Assembly (NCBI GenBank): GCA_000320545.1
Contig: ADNK01002618.1
Span: 20,001-77,500 of the forward strand
DNA from: Bigelowiella natans CCMP2755
Lineage: Eukaryota; Cercozoa; Chlorarachniophyceae
Direction of reading: 5' to 3'
Length of the DNA: 57,500 nucleotides
In this document: piece after piece, positions 10,207-21,157 of the stretch
Layout of the letters: every line of letters begins with the position of its first letter
Numbering within the stretch: the stretch's first letter is position 1
Notes under the pieces: model-generated
Database searches by the model: none
What the model saw: the letters and a program-made list of their open reading frames with translations, nothing else
What the model was told of the DNA's origin: nothing
Position numbers and translations under genes: made by a program

Positions 10207-13140
10207 ATGTACGAAGGTCCTCCCAAAATCGCCGCGTTACTTCTATGCCTCTTCGTTCTTTCGACACCCTCGCGCCTTGTGGGTGGTAGGGCAAGCAAAC
10301 AGGCTTCCTATGGCGTAGTTAGACGAACACCCCCAATAAAAGAGAACGGAGGGAGGACAGCATGGAACAACTACTGTTCCCGACGGACTTCTTCTTCCGA
10401 ATTTGTACCTGTTTTTAGCGTCCAGGGTCCGCGATTACTGCCCATCCACAGTCGAATACCGATATCAAGAGAGAAAGGACGGATGTCCGTACCTAGGATG
10501 GGCAGGGGAAGAGGTGTAGGCTCTGCACAGTCAACTACAGCAACACCAGCAAGGTCTGGGCCGTTCAATGCGTCTGCCAAAGCTATGAGTTTAAAGCTAA
10601 ATCATCGTATCATGGCGGCGGAGCGTGTGGACAGTCTCTTAGCCATCACATCCGCAAACTTGGGCTCCCTCTCTCGCATTAACGTGGCGTCCGTCTACAA
10701 ACGCCTGTCGCAGATCAACCAGTCGCCGCAAGGCCGAAAGTTGTTGCCTATGGGTTCGGTGGAGATGGAGGAATGGCACAAGGTGCGCGATATGGCGAGG
10801 CTATATGCCGAGAAGGACTTACTTGCTCCTGCCCAAATCTCGAGCTTGGTTGCATCCATGCGAGCACCAGGTAAGTTTGCGATGGAGCCACGGTCGGACC
10901 ATCGGCTCCTGAGCGCTCTTCAAAGGAGCGCAACGAAGCAAATACACAGGTTTGACCCCAAAAATGCAGGCCACTTGCTCGTTGGGCTTGTGCAGCTCAA
11001 GGTGAAACCTGAGCCTGAATTCCTCGCCGCGCTGGATAGACAACTCGTAGCGACGATAGATGAATGTAAACCGCACGTGGCAGCAAACATCTTGTGGGCT
11101 ATGAGGAAGCTTGAAGCCTCGGTGTCCAACAATCTCGTATACCTGCTCGGAGAGATGGTGGCGAATAGTAGTGCCTCCCCCTCTATTCGAGTCAAACTCA
11201 TCGCTCGCTGTATATGGGCTTTATCCGGCTGCGAGGATGAGTATGTTTGCACAGGAGACGCAGAATGGTCGGGGCGTATCGTAGAGCGGCTGCTGTCGTC
11301 TCTCAAAGCCCGGATCTCCTCCCAGGAGCCTCTCGATCCGCCCGACATCGCCCACGCGATCTGGGCGTTTGCGAAGATCGGCGTCGATGACCGGGAACTC
11401 ACAGACGTGATCAAGACCCGGATTATGTACAACCTCCGCCGCTTTGAGGCTTATGACGTTGCCAACGTAGTCTGGGCATTGGCACGGTTAAGGTGCGAGG
11501 CGCCTGATGGAGAATTGATCAGCGCCTTGTCGTTGAGAGCTGCGGAGCACGCGCCCATGTTCCAGCCCCAAGGCCTGTCAAACTGCTTGTGGGGGATGGC
11601 GACTTTGCAGTTCCAGCCGAAGGAGGACTTCATTCTCGCTGTTAAGCGGTATATTGGGGAGACCGGGTCCAAGTTTGACGCGCAAAGCATCAGCAACACG
11701 CTGTGGGCATTCGCCAAGCTCGGTGTGGAGCTGGAAGAGCAGCAGGTGCGGCAGATGGAGGCGGCAGTGACTTCCTCCTGTAACGAGTTCGTTCCTCAAG
11801 AGCTTTCAATGACGCTCTGGTCGTTGGCCCACCTTGCAGTCCCCCCTTCCAGCCAAGTGCTCAAGGCAATGGAAATGCCGCTGCTTTCCAAAATCCCAAA
11901 AATGGAGAGCCAGGCCATCGCCAACACGATGTGGGCCTTCGCGACCTTGGAGATCCAACCCCTGGCTTCCGTGGCCGAAGCTTTGATCACACGATCGAAG
12001 AAAATCGCGTCGAAATTCACTCCACAGGCGGTCTCAAACTGCCTCTGGTCTGCAGGGAGGCTAAGCTGGCAATGCAGTGCTACCGACGCTCTCTATCATC
12101 AAACAGTCACACGGCTCTCCGCCTTCTCAGAGCTCGAGCTTGCGAATGCATTGTGGGGGATGGCCAGGGTGCAGTACCCAGTGGAGGCGGAGGCGAGGGA
12201 AAAAATTGAGAACGAAGTTATGAGAAGAATTTCCTCGTTCAATCCGCAGAGCCTGGTGACGCTACTGTGGGCGACGGCGAAGCTGCAGCAAAAGGGGTTT
12301 TCAACCAATCTGCTCGATTCTATTCAAAACGAGATGCTGGAGCGCAAGGGCCAAATTTTCACGGCCCAGAGCGTTGCAAACACACTGTGGTCGTTCGCGA
12401 AGGTGCAGTATGAGCCCTCTCCTTTGCTGATCGATAGGATACAAAGTGAGATCCCTGACCAGCTAGAGCACTTCAACGCGCAGGAGATTTCAAACACATT
12501 CTGGGCGTTCGCGAAGCTCTCCATGACTCCGAACGATGATGTCATGTCGGGTCTGCAGCATGAGATGGTGTTGAAGAGGGGGGACTTCACCTCGCAGGGG
12601 GTATCGAACGTGCTTTGGTCGCTTGCCAAGCTGTCTTTCGTCATGGTAGATCCAATGTTCTCAGAGGCCATCGAGACCCAGGCCTCAAGCATCGTCAACA
12701 CCTTCTCCCCCCAAGAGATCGCCAACACGATATGGGCCTACGGGCAAATGCGCATGCAGCCGTCGCGGCGGTTCCTCTCCTTGATGTCGCGCCAGGCCAC
12801 TACGAGGATCGAGGATTGGAAGCCCGAGGAGATATCAGGCTTATTGTGGGGGCTGGTGAAGCTCTCGAGGCACCCTGAGGGCGACTTGTCCCATTGGATC
12901 CAACGCCAAGCTGTGAAGCAGTCGTCTTCCTTTACGGAGCAGGGCCGCGGCGTGGTTGTCTGGGCGCTGGAACAGCTGAATATACCGTTCATCGACGACA
13001 TGCTTGAGCATTTCATCCCTGATGCTGAGTACGATGGCGAGGAGAATTATGTAGCGAGAGAAAATGAGGAGGCCCCCTTCCAAGACCCTGAGAGGAAGAA
13101 TGGTGTTGAGTTTTACGGAGGAACTAGCAGTGGCGTTTGA
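10207..13140 (+). CDS. heptatricopeptide/OPR-like helical repeat protein, probable organelle RNA-binding factor
   Basis: A single exon of 977 residues. The ATG at 10207 is chosen because the frame upstream has only non-ATG codons and the resulting N-terminus is a good signal peptide (MYEGPPKIAALLLCLFVLS), followed by an Arg-rich, Ser/Thr-rich region resembling a transit peptide. From about residue 295 to 920 there are 17 repeats of about 39 residues with the core [AS]N-x-[LIV]W-[AS]-[FLM]-A-[KR]-L, for example SNTLWAFAKLGVE, ANTIWAYGQMRMQ, SNVLWSLAKLSFV; each ends near a P and is preceded by F-x-PQ. This matches helical-hairpin repeats of HPR, FASTK and OPR proteins, which bind organelle RNA. 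No C-terminal RAP domain is visible; the tail is acidic. Unlike its neighbours it has no introns and a higher GC content. Plastid location is inferred from the leader; RNA binding is inferred from the family. Confidence 0.85.
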   Translation: MYEGPPKIAALLLCLFVLSTPSRLVGGRASKQASYGVVRRTPPIKENGGRTAWNNYCSRRTSSSEFVPVFSVQGPRLLPIHSRIPISREKGRMSVPRMGRGRGVGSAQSTTATPARSGPFNASAKAMSLKLNHRIMAAERVDSLLAITSANLGSLSRINVASVYKRLSQINQSPQGRKLLPMGSVEMEEWHKVRDMARLYAEKDLLAPAQISSLVASMRAPGKFAMEPRSDHRLLSALQRSATKQIHRFDPKNAGHLLVGLVQLKVKPEPEFLAALDRQLVATIDECKPHVAANILWAMRKLEASVSNNLVYLLGEMVANSSASPSIRVKLIARCIWALSGCEDEYVCTGDAEWSGRIVERLLSSLKARISSQEPLDPPDIAHAIWAFAKIGVDDRELTDVIKTRIMYNLRRFEAYDVANVVWALARLRCEAPDGELISALSLRAAEHAPMFQPQGLSNCLWGMATLQFQPKEDFILAVKRYIGETGSKFDAQSISNTLWAFAKLGVELEEQQVRQMEAAVTSSCNEFVPQELSMTLWSLAHLAVPPSSQVLKAMEMPLLSKIPKMESQAIANTMWAFATLEIQPLASVAEALITRSKKIASKFTPQAVSNCLWSAGRLSWQCSATDALYHQTVTRLSAFSELELANALWGMARVQYPVEAEAREKIENEVMRRISSFNPQSLVTLLWATAKLQQKGFSTNLLDSIQNEMLERKGQIFTAQSVANTLWSFAKVQYEPSPLLIDRIQSEIPDQLEHFNAQEISNTFWAFAKLSMTPNDDVMSGLQHEMVLKRGDFTSQGVSNVLWSLAKLSFVMVDPMFSEAIETQASSIVNTFSPQEIANTIWAYGQMRMQPSRRFLSLMSRQATTRIEDWKPEEISGLLWGLVKLSRHPEGDLSHWIQRQAVKQSSSFTEQGRGVVVWALEQLNIPFIDDMLEHFIPDAEYDGEENYVARENEEAPFQDPERKNGVEFYGGTSSGV

Positions 13141-14540
13141 CAACGAAGAATCGATTCCGATTCACTTTTATCATAAAAATGACATAGATCTCTCCTGTGC
13201 TGGTGCATATTGTTGTTGATTCACACAGTTTGCTTTGTGCGATACGTCGTATGCGGGTTGAGCTAGATCGATACTGAATCCTTCCTGAATTTGGGTTCTG
13301 GGCATGCATGCGTATATGCCTAGCGGATGGATAGTCAAGAGCTTACAATCTGTTGCTTTCATAGTCTATTATTAAGTATTAAATCAAGACGATGCAATTG
13401 CGAGTCTATATCAGAAATAATATCAGTTGCATTAATGAAGAAAAACATCAATTCAAAGATCAAGTCTAATATCATAATCTACCATATATCTGTTCGCTAA
13501 CATGTGCAATGATGTCCACGCGCGTGTGCATGTGAAAAAGTAATAGCAGCCTTTCTGCTATGATGACGCTAACTGATGGGTAGCATCTGCTGCGCTACAT
13601 CGCATGTATATATGTGACTATGCTAGCATGGTATGCCAACATGTGAATATGTTAGATGTGCATGGCCATGCGTTTACACGCTCATTATCATGCAGAGCTA
13701 GAGAGCAGTTTCAGCGACCTGTTGGCCAGCTAGGCTACACCTACCTTATTATCGTCATTCGACAGAACTGTAGAACTTGAGAAATAGCATGACCACACAG
13801 CTAGCTAGCTAGGCATCTAGACAGGTGCCATGCATGCTAGCATTGCTATGATTCATGCAGTAGCAGTGCGCAGGCAGCAGGCAGTCATGTGCTCGTCAGA
13901 CCATGAGATGGCTAGATGGGCAACAAAAAGCAAAGTATAATGCCACAACCAAATACCACCGCCGCACAGCATTGCGACTAGCTAGTTCTAGATTTGCGCA
14001 TGCTATTATCTATTATCTACATCACTAGATCAGGATGCCATTGGAAAAAACTCCTCATTAAGCATCTGTCTCAATCATGCACTTTGCTATTGCACGGCTA
14101 GACGGGTTCACATGCCGTGCACATGTACGTGTGTGCATACTAGCATGCTATGAGCTGAGCATCACGCGGTTGAGCAGACTCAGCGCAGGCACAGGCCGGA
14201 TGCATAACTAGATTGTGTGGTCGCGCCGTGGCACTCTGCTGCATGCATGGTAAATTTAGCTACTAGGCTACGTGGAGCTCTCTAATTAATGACAGCGGCG
14301 CTTCCTCAATATTGACTTGCTGAAATAGATTTGTGGAAATCGAATGTGTGCGCTTGTCGTTGTGATTATTGTTTAGCGATACGGTGTCATAACATCCGTA
14401 TATAGCATGCCCCACTCGCACATTAACATGAGATGCAACTATGATTTTCCAATTTATCGTTTCGAACGATGCTGGCTAGATGCATGCGCCTTCAGTCATG
14501 CAACATACATGAGCTTCGTCAGTCATTCTAATGAATATTG
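13141..14540. other. palindrome-rich 3' spacer (helical-repeat gene / oxygenase gene)
   Basis: No coding sequence recognised over 1.4 kb. It is dense in CTAG, CATG, TGCA and GCTAGC words, with a tandem CTAG run at 13801-13812 and clusters at about 13620-13700, 13820-13850 and 14130-14270. Both flanking genes end here. Confidence 0.6.
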
Positions 14541-15383
14541 TTAATTACTGGATTTCACACGGTCGCCATTAAATACTCTTTTCAGATCTGCCCTGGTTCC
14601 ATACACCGAAGCTAGTCGATTCAGCTGGTTCCAGTAGTCGTCGATATTGACATACACTAGTTGTAGATGCCTCGAGGTTTCATCTTCATTGCCGATGGAC
14701 GTCTTCTTTGACTCGTCGCAGTCCTCAAAGGCCATCCTACCATGGAACATTCGTCGGTTGTTGAAGACGACAACCTGGCCCGGGCGGAGCTTGGTCCAGA
14801 TCTGCGCCTCATTCGTCAGCTCTCGAACAAGCCAAGCGAATCGATGTCGCGCCTGGAAGTATTCTGCAGCGGACTTCGGGTCTCCAGGGAATGGCGCCTC
14901 AAAATTGGGGCTCCACGTGAGCGACACGATGTCGTCGTTCTCGTTAACTACGATGTGTGGCCGCATGTAGCTCATGCGGTACGTGTTCGTGTCAATACTA
15001 GCGCTAACGTTGGGTGGCGCAGGGACCACCGAGGATAGGAATGCGGCGCTTGTCTGCGTCAACACACGAAAGTCGTCTGGAAACCTTTCACGCATGGCAG
15101 TAGCTATCTGAATCCCATCCATAAATGTCGATTCCCCCCCCTTGAGATCATCGTCTTGCTTGAGGCAATGCAGCATCTGCAGGCCGGGCATGGACTCGTA
15201 GTAAGCTACGTCCTGGTGGAGCTGTAAGCACGCCGATCCAAAGGCGACGTTGGTAGGATTACGCTTGGCCTTGACGTCTGTTAGTGTCGCAATGTCGTCA
15301 ATAGCTGCGCGCGTGTGCGCATGTGTGCGCATGTGTGTGCATGTGTGTGCATGTGTGTGCATGTGTGTGCATGTGCATGTGCA

Positions 15384-15415
<32 letters not shown>

Positions 15416-15636
15416 CCCTGCGTTATTGCGTTGGGATGCTCAAACACATGGAATATTACATGCATACCTTGGAAGTATCCATAGATTGTCTCATGAACCT
15501 TTCCTACCCTCGTGGCTAACTTATCGAGGGTGTAAGGTTCTACTGGGGCATCGTCGACAATTGCCTGTACACATGTAAGGGTGGTCCAACGATAAGGAGC
15601 TGCAATGGGAGAGGGAGGAGCGTATCCTTGTATTAC

Positions 15637-15706
<70 letters not shown>

Positions 15707-16816
15707 AATATCAGATTATACCATGCCGTCCTCATTGATGGCTCGCATCCACTTAAAAAGGGCTCGATCAGATTCTAACAACTTGCTCCAAACGAACTTG
15801 ACCGGCGATCGATATTCGATGCCGAGCCCAGGCGTAGATTTCGCCTCTTTGCGGACCTGGCCAACAAATGCAAAGACGCATCGCACAATTTCTTTCCCAA
15901 AAAAAATGAAAGGCAACACGCAGTGCAATCGGAACCCAAATTGGATGCGTAAGTCTGCAAACATACCCTTTCAGCATATGGAGTAGGGTCTTGAATGGTT
16001 CTTTCACTTAAGTTTTCCTGGAGCCACTTCTTAGATAAAATGGCCTCGTGTTTTCTGCCCTGTTTTTAATGTTTTCATCTTCGTGAGGCAGATGTGATAA
16101 TGGTGGTTATGATGATGATAATGATGATGGTGATGAATAGAAGAGGAGGAAGAAAAGAAAATCAGGAAGAAAAGGAGGAGGAGGAATTAATATAAAAGTT
16201 ATAATGATAATGATGACAATGCTGAGAGCTACCTTCGAGTCTGTCCACTCGTAGCACACGGAAGCGCCTTCAACTTCGACATTCTTGATACTACTCCCCT
16301 CGAAGACCTCGCAAGGGTCTTGCAATGACTGCCAACCGATTGATCCTCCCACCTTTTGCGCACACATCGGGCATGGGCAGTTGTGTCGAAACCTGGATGT
16401 ATCCGACGATCCAAAATGTGAATGCGATATTCTTATGTATTTTATTTTGGCGGGAGTGGACAGATGTAATCATACTTTTCATACCACGAGTGAGGGAGTG
16501 AATAGGTCTGTCCATTTAGCGAGAGCTCCACCACATCTTCGTCTATGACGTTGACTGTCATCCTAGAGGGATAACTTCCTTCGAGGCAAGATACGTGTGG
16601 AGCCTTTAAATCATTTGTGATTTGATTTTCTTGTCCATGATGACTCTCCGATGGTCTCATGTCATCATCGTCACGTCTTTGGTCAGCATTCTTATCAGCT
16701 TTATGCGAAGTCTTCGGGATAACGGAAAAGGCGCGAAGGCAAGTCTTGGTAGAGGCATGGGCGCAACGCCGAAGACGAACTGTCGAGCGCAGGAGTGATA
16801 CGAGGCCGGGCGGCAT
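14541..16816 (-). CDS. gamma-butyrobetaine hydroxylase-like 2-oxoglutarate/Fe(II) dioxygenase
   Basis: Six exons in consistent phase (16816-16485, 16392-16233, 16059-15967, 15856-15722, 15564-15468, 15304-14541) encode 526 residues. The N-terminus is Arg/Ser-rich without acids (MPPGLVSLLRSTVRLRR), a likely mitochondrial presequence. A DUF971-type domain follows with the zinc-binding motif NCPCPMC at residues 115-121, then the TauD core with iron ligands H302-x-D304 (in LQLHQDVAYY) and His460 (in MFHGRM), and the 2-oxoglutarate-binding Arg484 (SRHLQLVY). This order matches BBOX1 and TMLHE, which hydroxylate gamma-butyrobetaine or trimethyllysine in carnitine synthesis. The two cannot be told apart here, so the substrate is left open. 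It is longer than BBOX1 (about 390 residues), mostly from a 100-residue N-terminus. Introns hold CT/CA and GT repeats, one directly at the intron 5/exon 6 border (15305-15408). Confidence 0.88.
15308..15412. repeat. GT/GCATGTGTGT compound repeat at an intron-exon border
   Basis: Units of the type GTGTGTGCAT repeat about six times at 15318-15385, then (GT) at 15385-15410, inside the oxygenase intron and ending four bases from exon 6; read on the minus strand it supplies the tract before the acceptor. Confidence 0.9.
15638..15702. repeat. compound CT/CA microsatellite in oxygenase intron
   Basis: CT repeat of about 18 units followed directly by CA repeat of about 14 units, 20 bp from the exon 4 donor. 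Confidence 0.95.
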
Positions 16817-19539
16817 TAGTTTGAGAACTTTAGAAATGGATGATCCCCGAGAGATGCGAGGTGCATCGGATGCAACCTTTTTAAGCCCAGTTTTGTCATG
16901 AGAGCGACCGAGTGTAGGCCATTTTTTGCTGCCGACAACCTGGAATGGCCTTTTGGATGCGAAGCCGATCTCATCTTCCGCTTCGGAGGATGTTTTCGAT
17001 TTCCCCCGGCTGTTTGTTTCTTTCTTACTGCAAGTGTCTTGCTACACTTCAGAAATGTAGTTTTTCATCATTGTTTCATTGTTTCATTGTTTCTTTCCCC
17101 GAGTGTCATGCAACACTTTGGAAATGTGCCCGATCATCAGGTTTCTTTCTTTCTTTGTTTGTTTCTTTCTTTCCCCGACTTCTCGCACCTTGTTGGAACG
17201 TTGCACCTTGTTGGCCTGTTCACTGATTCGTTCAACGAACACAAGTCAATCAATCCATCCTTCAACCTTTCTTTGTTGCATCTTTCTCATTCCCGGTGCC
17301 GTGGCCAGCAGGTGCGAAACAAGCTAGCAAGCCCTTCACTTTCCTAGGTGATCTTGTTCATTGGGAAGGAAGTGGATGGATGTTGGTGGCACTTGGTTTG
17401 GTGCGATTGTTCTCAGCTGAACCATTGAAATCGCTTCATTGACTCGATCACTCGTCGCTGAGCTTCTGAGGACCCGCTTTGCTTCGCTGCACCACGCACC
17501 GGGAACACTTCGTGTGTGTTGTGCCTGCAGGTTCCACCACTAGTCACCTGCTTGTGAAACTCAGAAGTCATTTTGTGAGGCGCAACCAGCTTCTCTGGTT
17601 CTTTGTGGTGGCACAAAGTGAAGTGTGCACTTTCCTGTTTCTTTGAAGCGTGTGACGCTGAGTCCAGCAATGTGTCGTTTCCCAGCGCGTGAAGGCGGGA
17701 GCGTGCCCACACAAGTCTGTCAAACCCAGTGACGACGGGGTTGTGAACAGTGCAGCGCTTTGAAGCAGCAGGCAGTTGCAGTTGGTCAAAGAAAAGTCAT
17801 CATCAGAACTTGTCCGATGGCCAAACCTCAAAAAATGACCGAAGTGTTGACCAAAGTGTCCACTTTCAAGGCCTCAGTGAGCGTGCAAAGTGTGAAAATT
17901 CACACCCGTTGCGTGGCGGATGCACGCTGCGCGTTTGTTCGCTGCCACATTTTGAATGCTTTTGCGCGTGCGCGTTTGACCATGACCAAACGTGACATGC
18001 ACGAAAAATTTCAAAGAAATGCGGGCAAATCCAATGTCTGTCACATCACATGACGCGCTTGGTCGCGCGCAAAAGCTTCCAAATGCGCACATTCTGGCGA
18101 TTCGTTGCAGGTTTGACGGACTTGTGCAGACGTGCGCACCGCGTGCATGGCGTGCACGCAGCAGCTCCATCCACGCTGGCGCGGAGCTGCACCAGCTGTG
18201 ATGACTTTGCTAGTCCAGCAGTGTTCACTGAGCACACCTCCAGCACAGCCAGATCCAGAGACAGCACGCGCACGCAGCGCGCGTTGAGCAAAAATGAGTC
18301 AGCGTGCACGTTCGTCACAGGTCGTGCTGATTTTCCCATTGTGTGCCGTCCGTCGGTTCAGCAAGTCGACACCAGTCTAGCAATGACCTCGTGTCACGCG
18401 TGTCCACGTGATGCGTGTTCGCATCGACGATTTGGCGATGTTGACACTGTCCAGCGAGCTGTGCCAGTCCAGCAGTGTGCACAGCCCTGCTAGCCTGGAC
18501 ACATCGGCAGCTGGAAAGTTGTTGAAATGAATGACGAAAAAAACATCATGAAACTGCCAATTCCGCAGAATTGCGCACTTTTGCGTGTGCGCGAAAGTGC
18601 AATTGCTGAACCAAAAGCTGATTGAGCTGTTCACACATCCCTTTCGTGCACATGCCACAAGCTGCAAGTTCGTGTCGCATTTGGTTTTTTTGAAATCCAG
18701 GCGTTGTCGTTCTTGGTCATTGCTAGATTGGTGAAGCCTGGAAAAATTGAGCGATTTTGTTCAACCTCTCAGCTAGTCAGTGCGCAATCAAAAGCCTCAA
18801 TGCTGGAACACGAGTGCACTGCAACGTGCCTGGGCGTGTAGCTAGGTAGCGCCATCAGATTGCGATTGCAACAAGTTGTAGCCGACGGCATCATGAACAA
18901 GGACGAGCGCCCACTGCAAGCCTAGCAAGCGAGAAAAAAAAAGTGGTCAACGTGACCGCACACTAGCAGCTAGCTGCTAGCGCGTGCACATGGTGCATGC
19001 TAGCTAGCTAGAGTCTGCGCTGGCAAGCTGTGGATGTGACAGCTAGTGTAGCAACAATCGAGAGCATGGCTACGTACTGTGCCATGCAGATGATGGAATT
19101 GCACATGCGTGGCGGAAACTATATAAAACCGCTGGAATCGAAACAAAGTCTGCGTGATGAGCAACATGCACGCTGTCTCATCTAGTAGTAGTTCTCTGTG
19201 AGCATCACAGCAGCATGTGTGTGCATTATCCACTGCACACGCACATGCTGTTTCCACAGTCAGCTATGTCCCCTATACTCATTCGTTACTTTTCTGAAGG
19301 TCATGCATGTCGTATGTGTGATGGCAGACATGACAGGCACTGTGTATGTAATTCACATAGCGATGTTAATGCGATAACCACTCGAACAGGTTGTTCGATT
19401 GGTAATAACTGCCCTCGATGCGGCTTCATAGGACGGAAGTAAAGGTTCTATTTCATGCATGGCTCCAACAGCACGAATGGTACAATACAGTCACTGTACA
19501 GGCCTCAATCTGCCAGGACCATCCATGGTATGCAGGCCT
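16817..19539. other. 2.7 kb spacer between oxygenase 5' end and ACP 3' end
   Basis: No gene recognised. Three zones can be seen. At 16.9-17.35 kb there are pyrimidine-rich, TTTCTTTC-containing units that recur at 46.35-46.41 kb on the other strand. At 17.4-18.7 kb there is a CACG/GTGCA-rich zone (cgtgcac, gcgcgtg words) of distinct composition, with open frames on all strands but no family match. At 18.96-19.27 kb there are CTAG/GCATGC palindromes and a TATA-like ATATAAAA at about 19121 with no gene after it. Confidence 0.55.
17031..17157 (+). repeat. dispersed repeat, copy 1 (with degenerate tandem unit)
   Basis: 17102-17157 (AGTGTCATGCAACACTTTGG followed by GATCATCAGGTTTCTTTC) matches the reverse complement of 46351-46407 with roughly four of five bases identical by eye. 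17031-17075 is a weaker related unit just upstream (GTGTCTTGCTACACTT...TCATCATTG). No transposase, long terminal repeat or target duplication was recognised. Confidence 0.55.
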
Positions 19540-20023
19540 CTACTTAGCAAAAGGAGTCTGCGAGATGTATTTTATGGCGTCGCTTGCAGAAGCAATATCC
19601 CCTGCATCTGTTTCTGGAATCTCAATATTGAATTCGTCCTCAAAGGAAAGGACGAGTTCCACAGTGTCCAGACTATCCAAACCAAGATCCTTCGAAAAGT
19701 TTGCTTCAGGCGTCACTTTACCAGCATCAACATCCCTTGAAAACAAATTAGTAGCATATTTATAACTCATATTCCGAATATAGCTTCATAGAATAACTTT
19801 AGATATTGTTTAAGGAAACAATATTACGTTACGCGTTGCATACTAGATACCTGAAATTCTTTATGCATTCGAGGACACGGGGCTCGATCTCCTCGCGAGG
19901 AAGAAAATGGCCACCTGCAGCCTCTCCAAAAAAACGCTGGGGAGTGAATGAAGATGCTCGCGAGACGACTGGAATCACGCGAAAGCTGGTCTTAGAGGAA
20001 AGAACGCGCAGGAATCTGGACAT
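19540..20023 (-). CDS. acyl carrier protein, mitochondrial type
   Basis: Two exons, 20023-19851 and 19735-19540, joined at a phase-2 intron, give 122 residues, typical of mitochondrial ACP precursors. The N-terminus (MSRFLRVLSSKTSFRVIP) is rich in Arg and Ser and lacks acids, as in a mitochondrial presequence. The mature part reads VLECIKNF, then FSKDLGLDSLDTVEL, with Ser79 in the DSL motif as the 4'-phosphopantetheine attachment site, and FNIEIPETDAGDI, the conserved helix III region. The protein carries growing acyl chains for type II fatty acid and lipoate synthesis and, in many eukaryotes, is also bound by LYR-motif proteins of complex I and Fe-S assembly. A plastid ACP is less likely given the presequence and sequence style. 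Confidence 0.93.
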
Positions 20024-20828
20024 AGTTTAAGGTGGGGGAGAGCAAGCTAACACTGTTGTCAGCACTAATGGCCCTTTATTTGATCTCAGTTGGTGAAGAA
20101 GGCATGATATTTATTTATTGCGACATAGTATACTATATATTTTATGCGGTAAAACCTCTGTTTTCATGCAAACAGCGGTTTATTTATGGGGCAGCTCTGT
20201 TGAAATCGTAGCAGTGCGAGCGCACACCAGAAACAAAATAAGACTGAAATATCCCAGTTGATATTCGCCAGATTACCTGAAAATTGGATACGACAACGTG
20301 AAAGCAGATATTATATTAAAAAAAACCCATCATAATTGAAGATATGCCTCAATCCCGGTCCTTTTCACAACAGAGACTCGCAGGCATTGGGACGCTTTTT
20401 TCCGATTATGCGAAAGAAAAATTCGGCCCCATATTTTCCCAGAAGATTCAGTCTCGAAGTTCAGAATTTGCAGGCGAAATGACCTACATGCTGAGCAAAT
20501 ATTCTTGGGTTCAAAGGGACTGCATCGCTCTGTAGAGCAAGCTACGCTAACTCGACCATACCAGATTGTGCAAAGATTAACCTAGATAAAAAGACTAAAA
20601 TAAGTAAACCTGAGAATTTAGGTATTTGTCCGATGAAGAATTATCCATTGAACGAAGCCGCAGAACAGAGGGGAACACGCTTGTACTTTGATGGATGTCA
20701 ATCCGTGGATTAGGAGGTCATCCTACGCCTGACGGCCCTGCTCACAGCGTCTAGTCCATGGCTGCCCAATTTATTCATTTGAAGGAATTCCCTTGATTCT
20801 CATTTGTTTTATGGATTAACATAGGTCG
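20024..20828. other. 5' region between divergent ACP and J-domain genes
   Basis: No gene established. A 63-codon plus-strand ORF (20344-20535, MPQSRSFSQQRLAGIGTLF...) has coding-like composition but no recognised family. No palindrome-rich tracts are present. Confidence 0.4.
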
Positions 20829-20984
20829 ATGGCGACTGACAAAGACCTCGTCTTTGGCACTTACGTTAGTTGCATAATTCACAATCGCGCGCACCCACAC
20901 AAAACACACAAACATGCACATAAAGAGAAGAGAAGAGAAGGGAAGAGAAGAGAAGAGAAGAGAAGAAAGGGAGAGGGAGAGGGT

Positions 20985-21031
<47 letters not shown>

Positions 21032-21126
21032 GGAGAGGGAGAGAATCAACCAGTTACATCTTAGAACCCACCCACCCACACACATATGCACATATATTTG
21101 TGTCTGTATATTATGCGTGCGTGCGC

Positions 21127-21157
<31 letters not shown>

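Noticed and set aside
15298-15735. minus-strand ORF of 145 codons with His/Thr repeats
   Set aside because: Only the middle part (15564-15468) is a real oxygenase exon; the ends are CA and CT repeats.
16898-17347. 149-codon plus-strand ORF rich in Phe and Leu
   Set aside because: It spans the TTTCTTTC dispersed repeat; the same residues (DHQVSFFL) recur in the antisense-oriented copy at 46.4 kb because of the shared DNA, not because of a protein family.
18050-18493. 147-codon plus-strand ORF in the CACG-rich island
   Set aside because: Long open frames occur in this zone on several frames and both strands because of composition; no family resemblance or splice logic.
19118-19130. TATA-box-like ATATAAAA with possible RNA gene downstream
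   Set aside because: No coding sequence or foldable RNA was recognised downstream; a single AT-rich match is not evidence.
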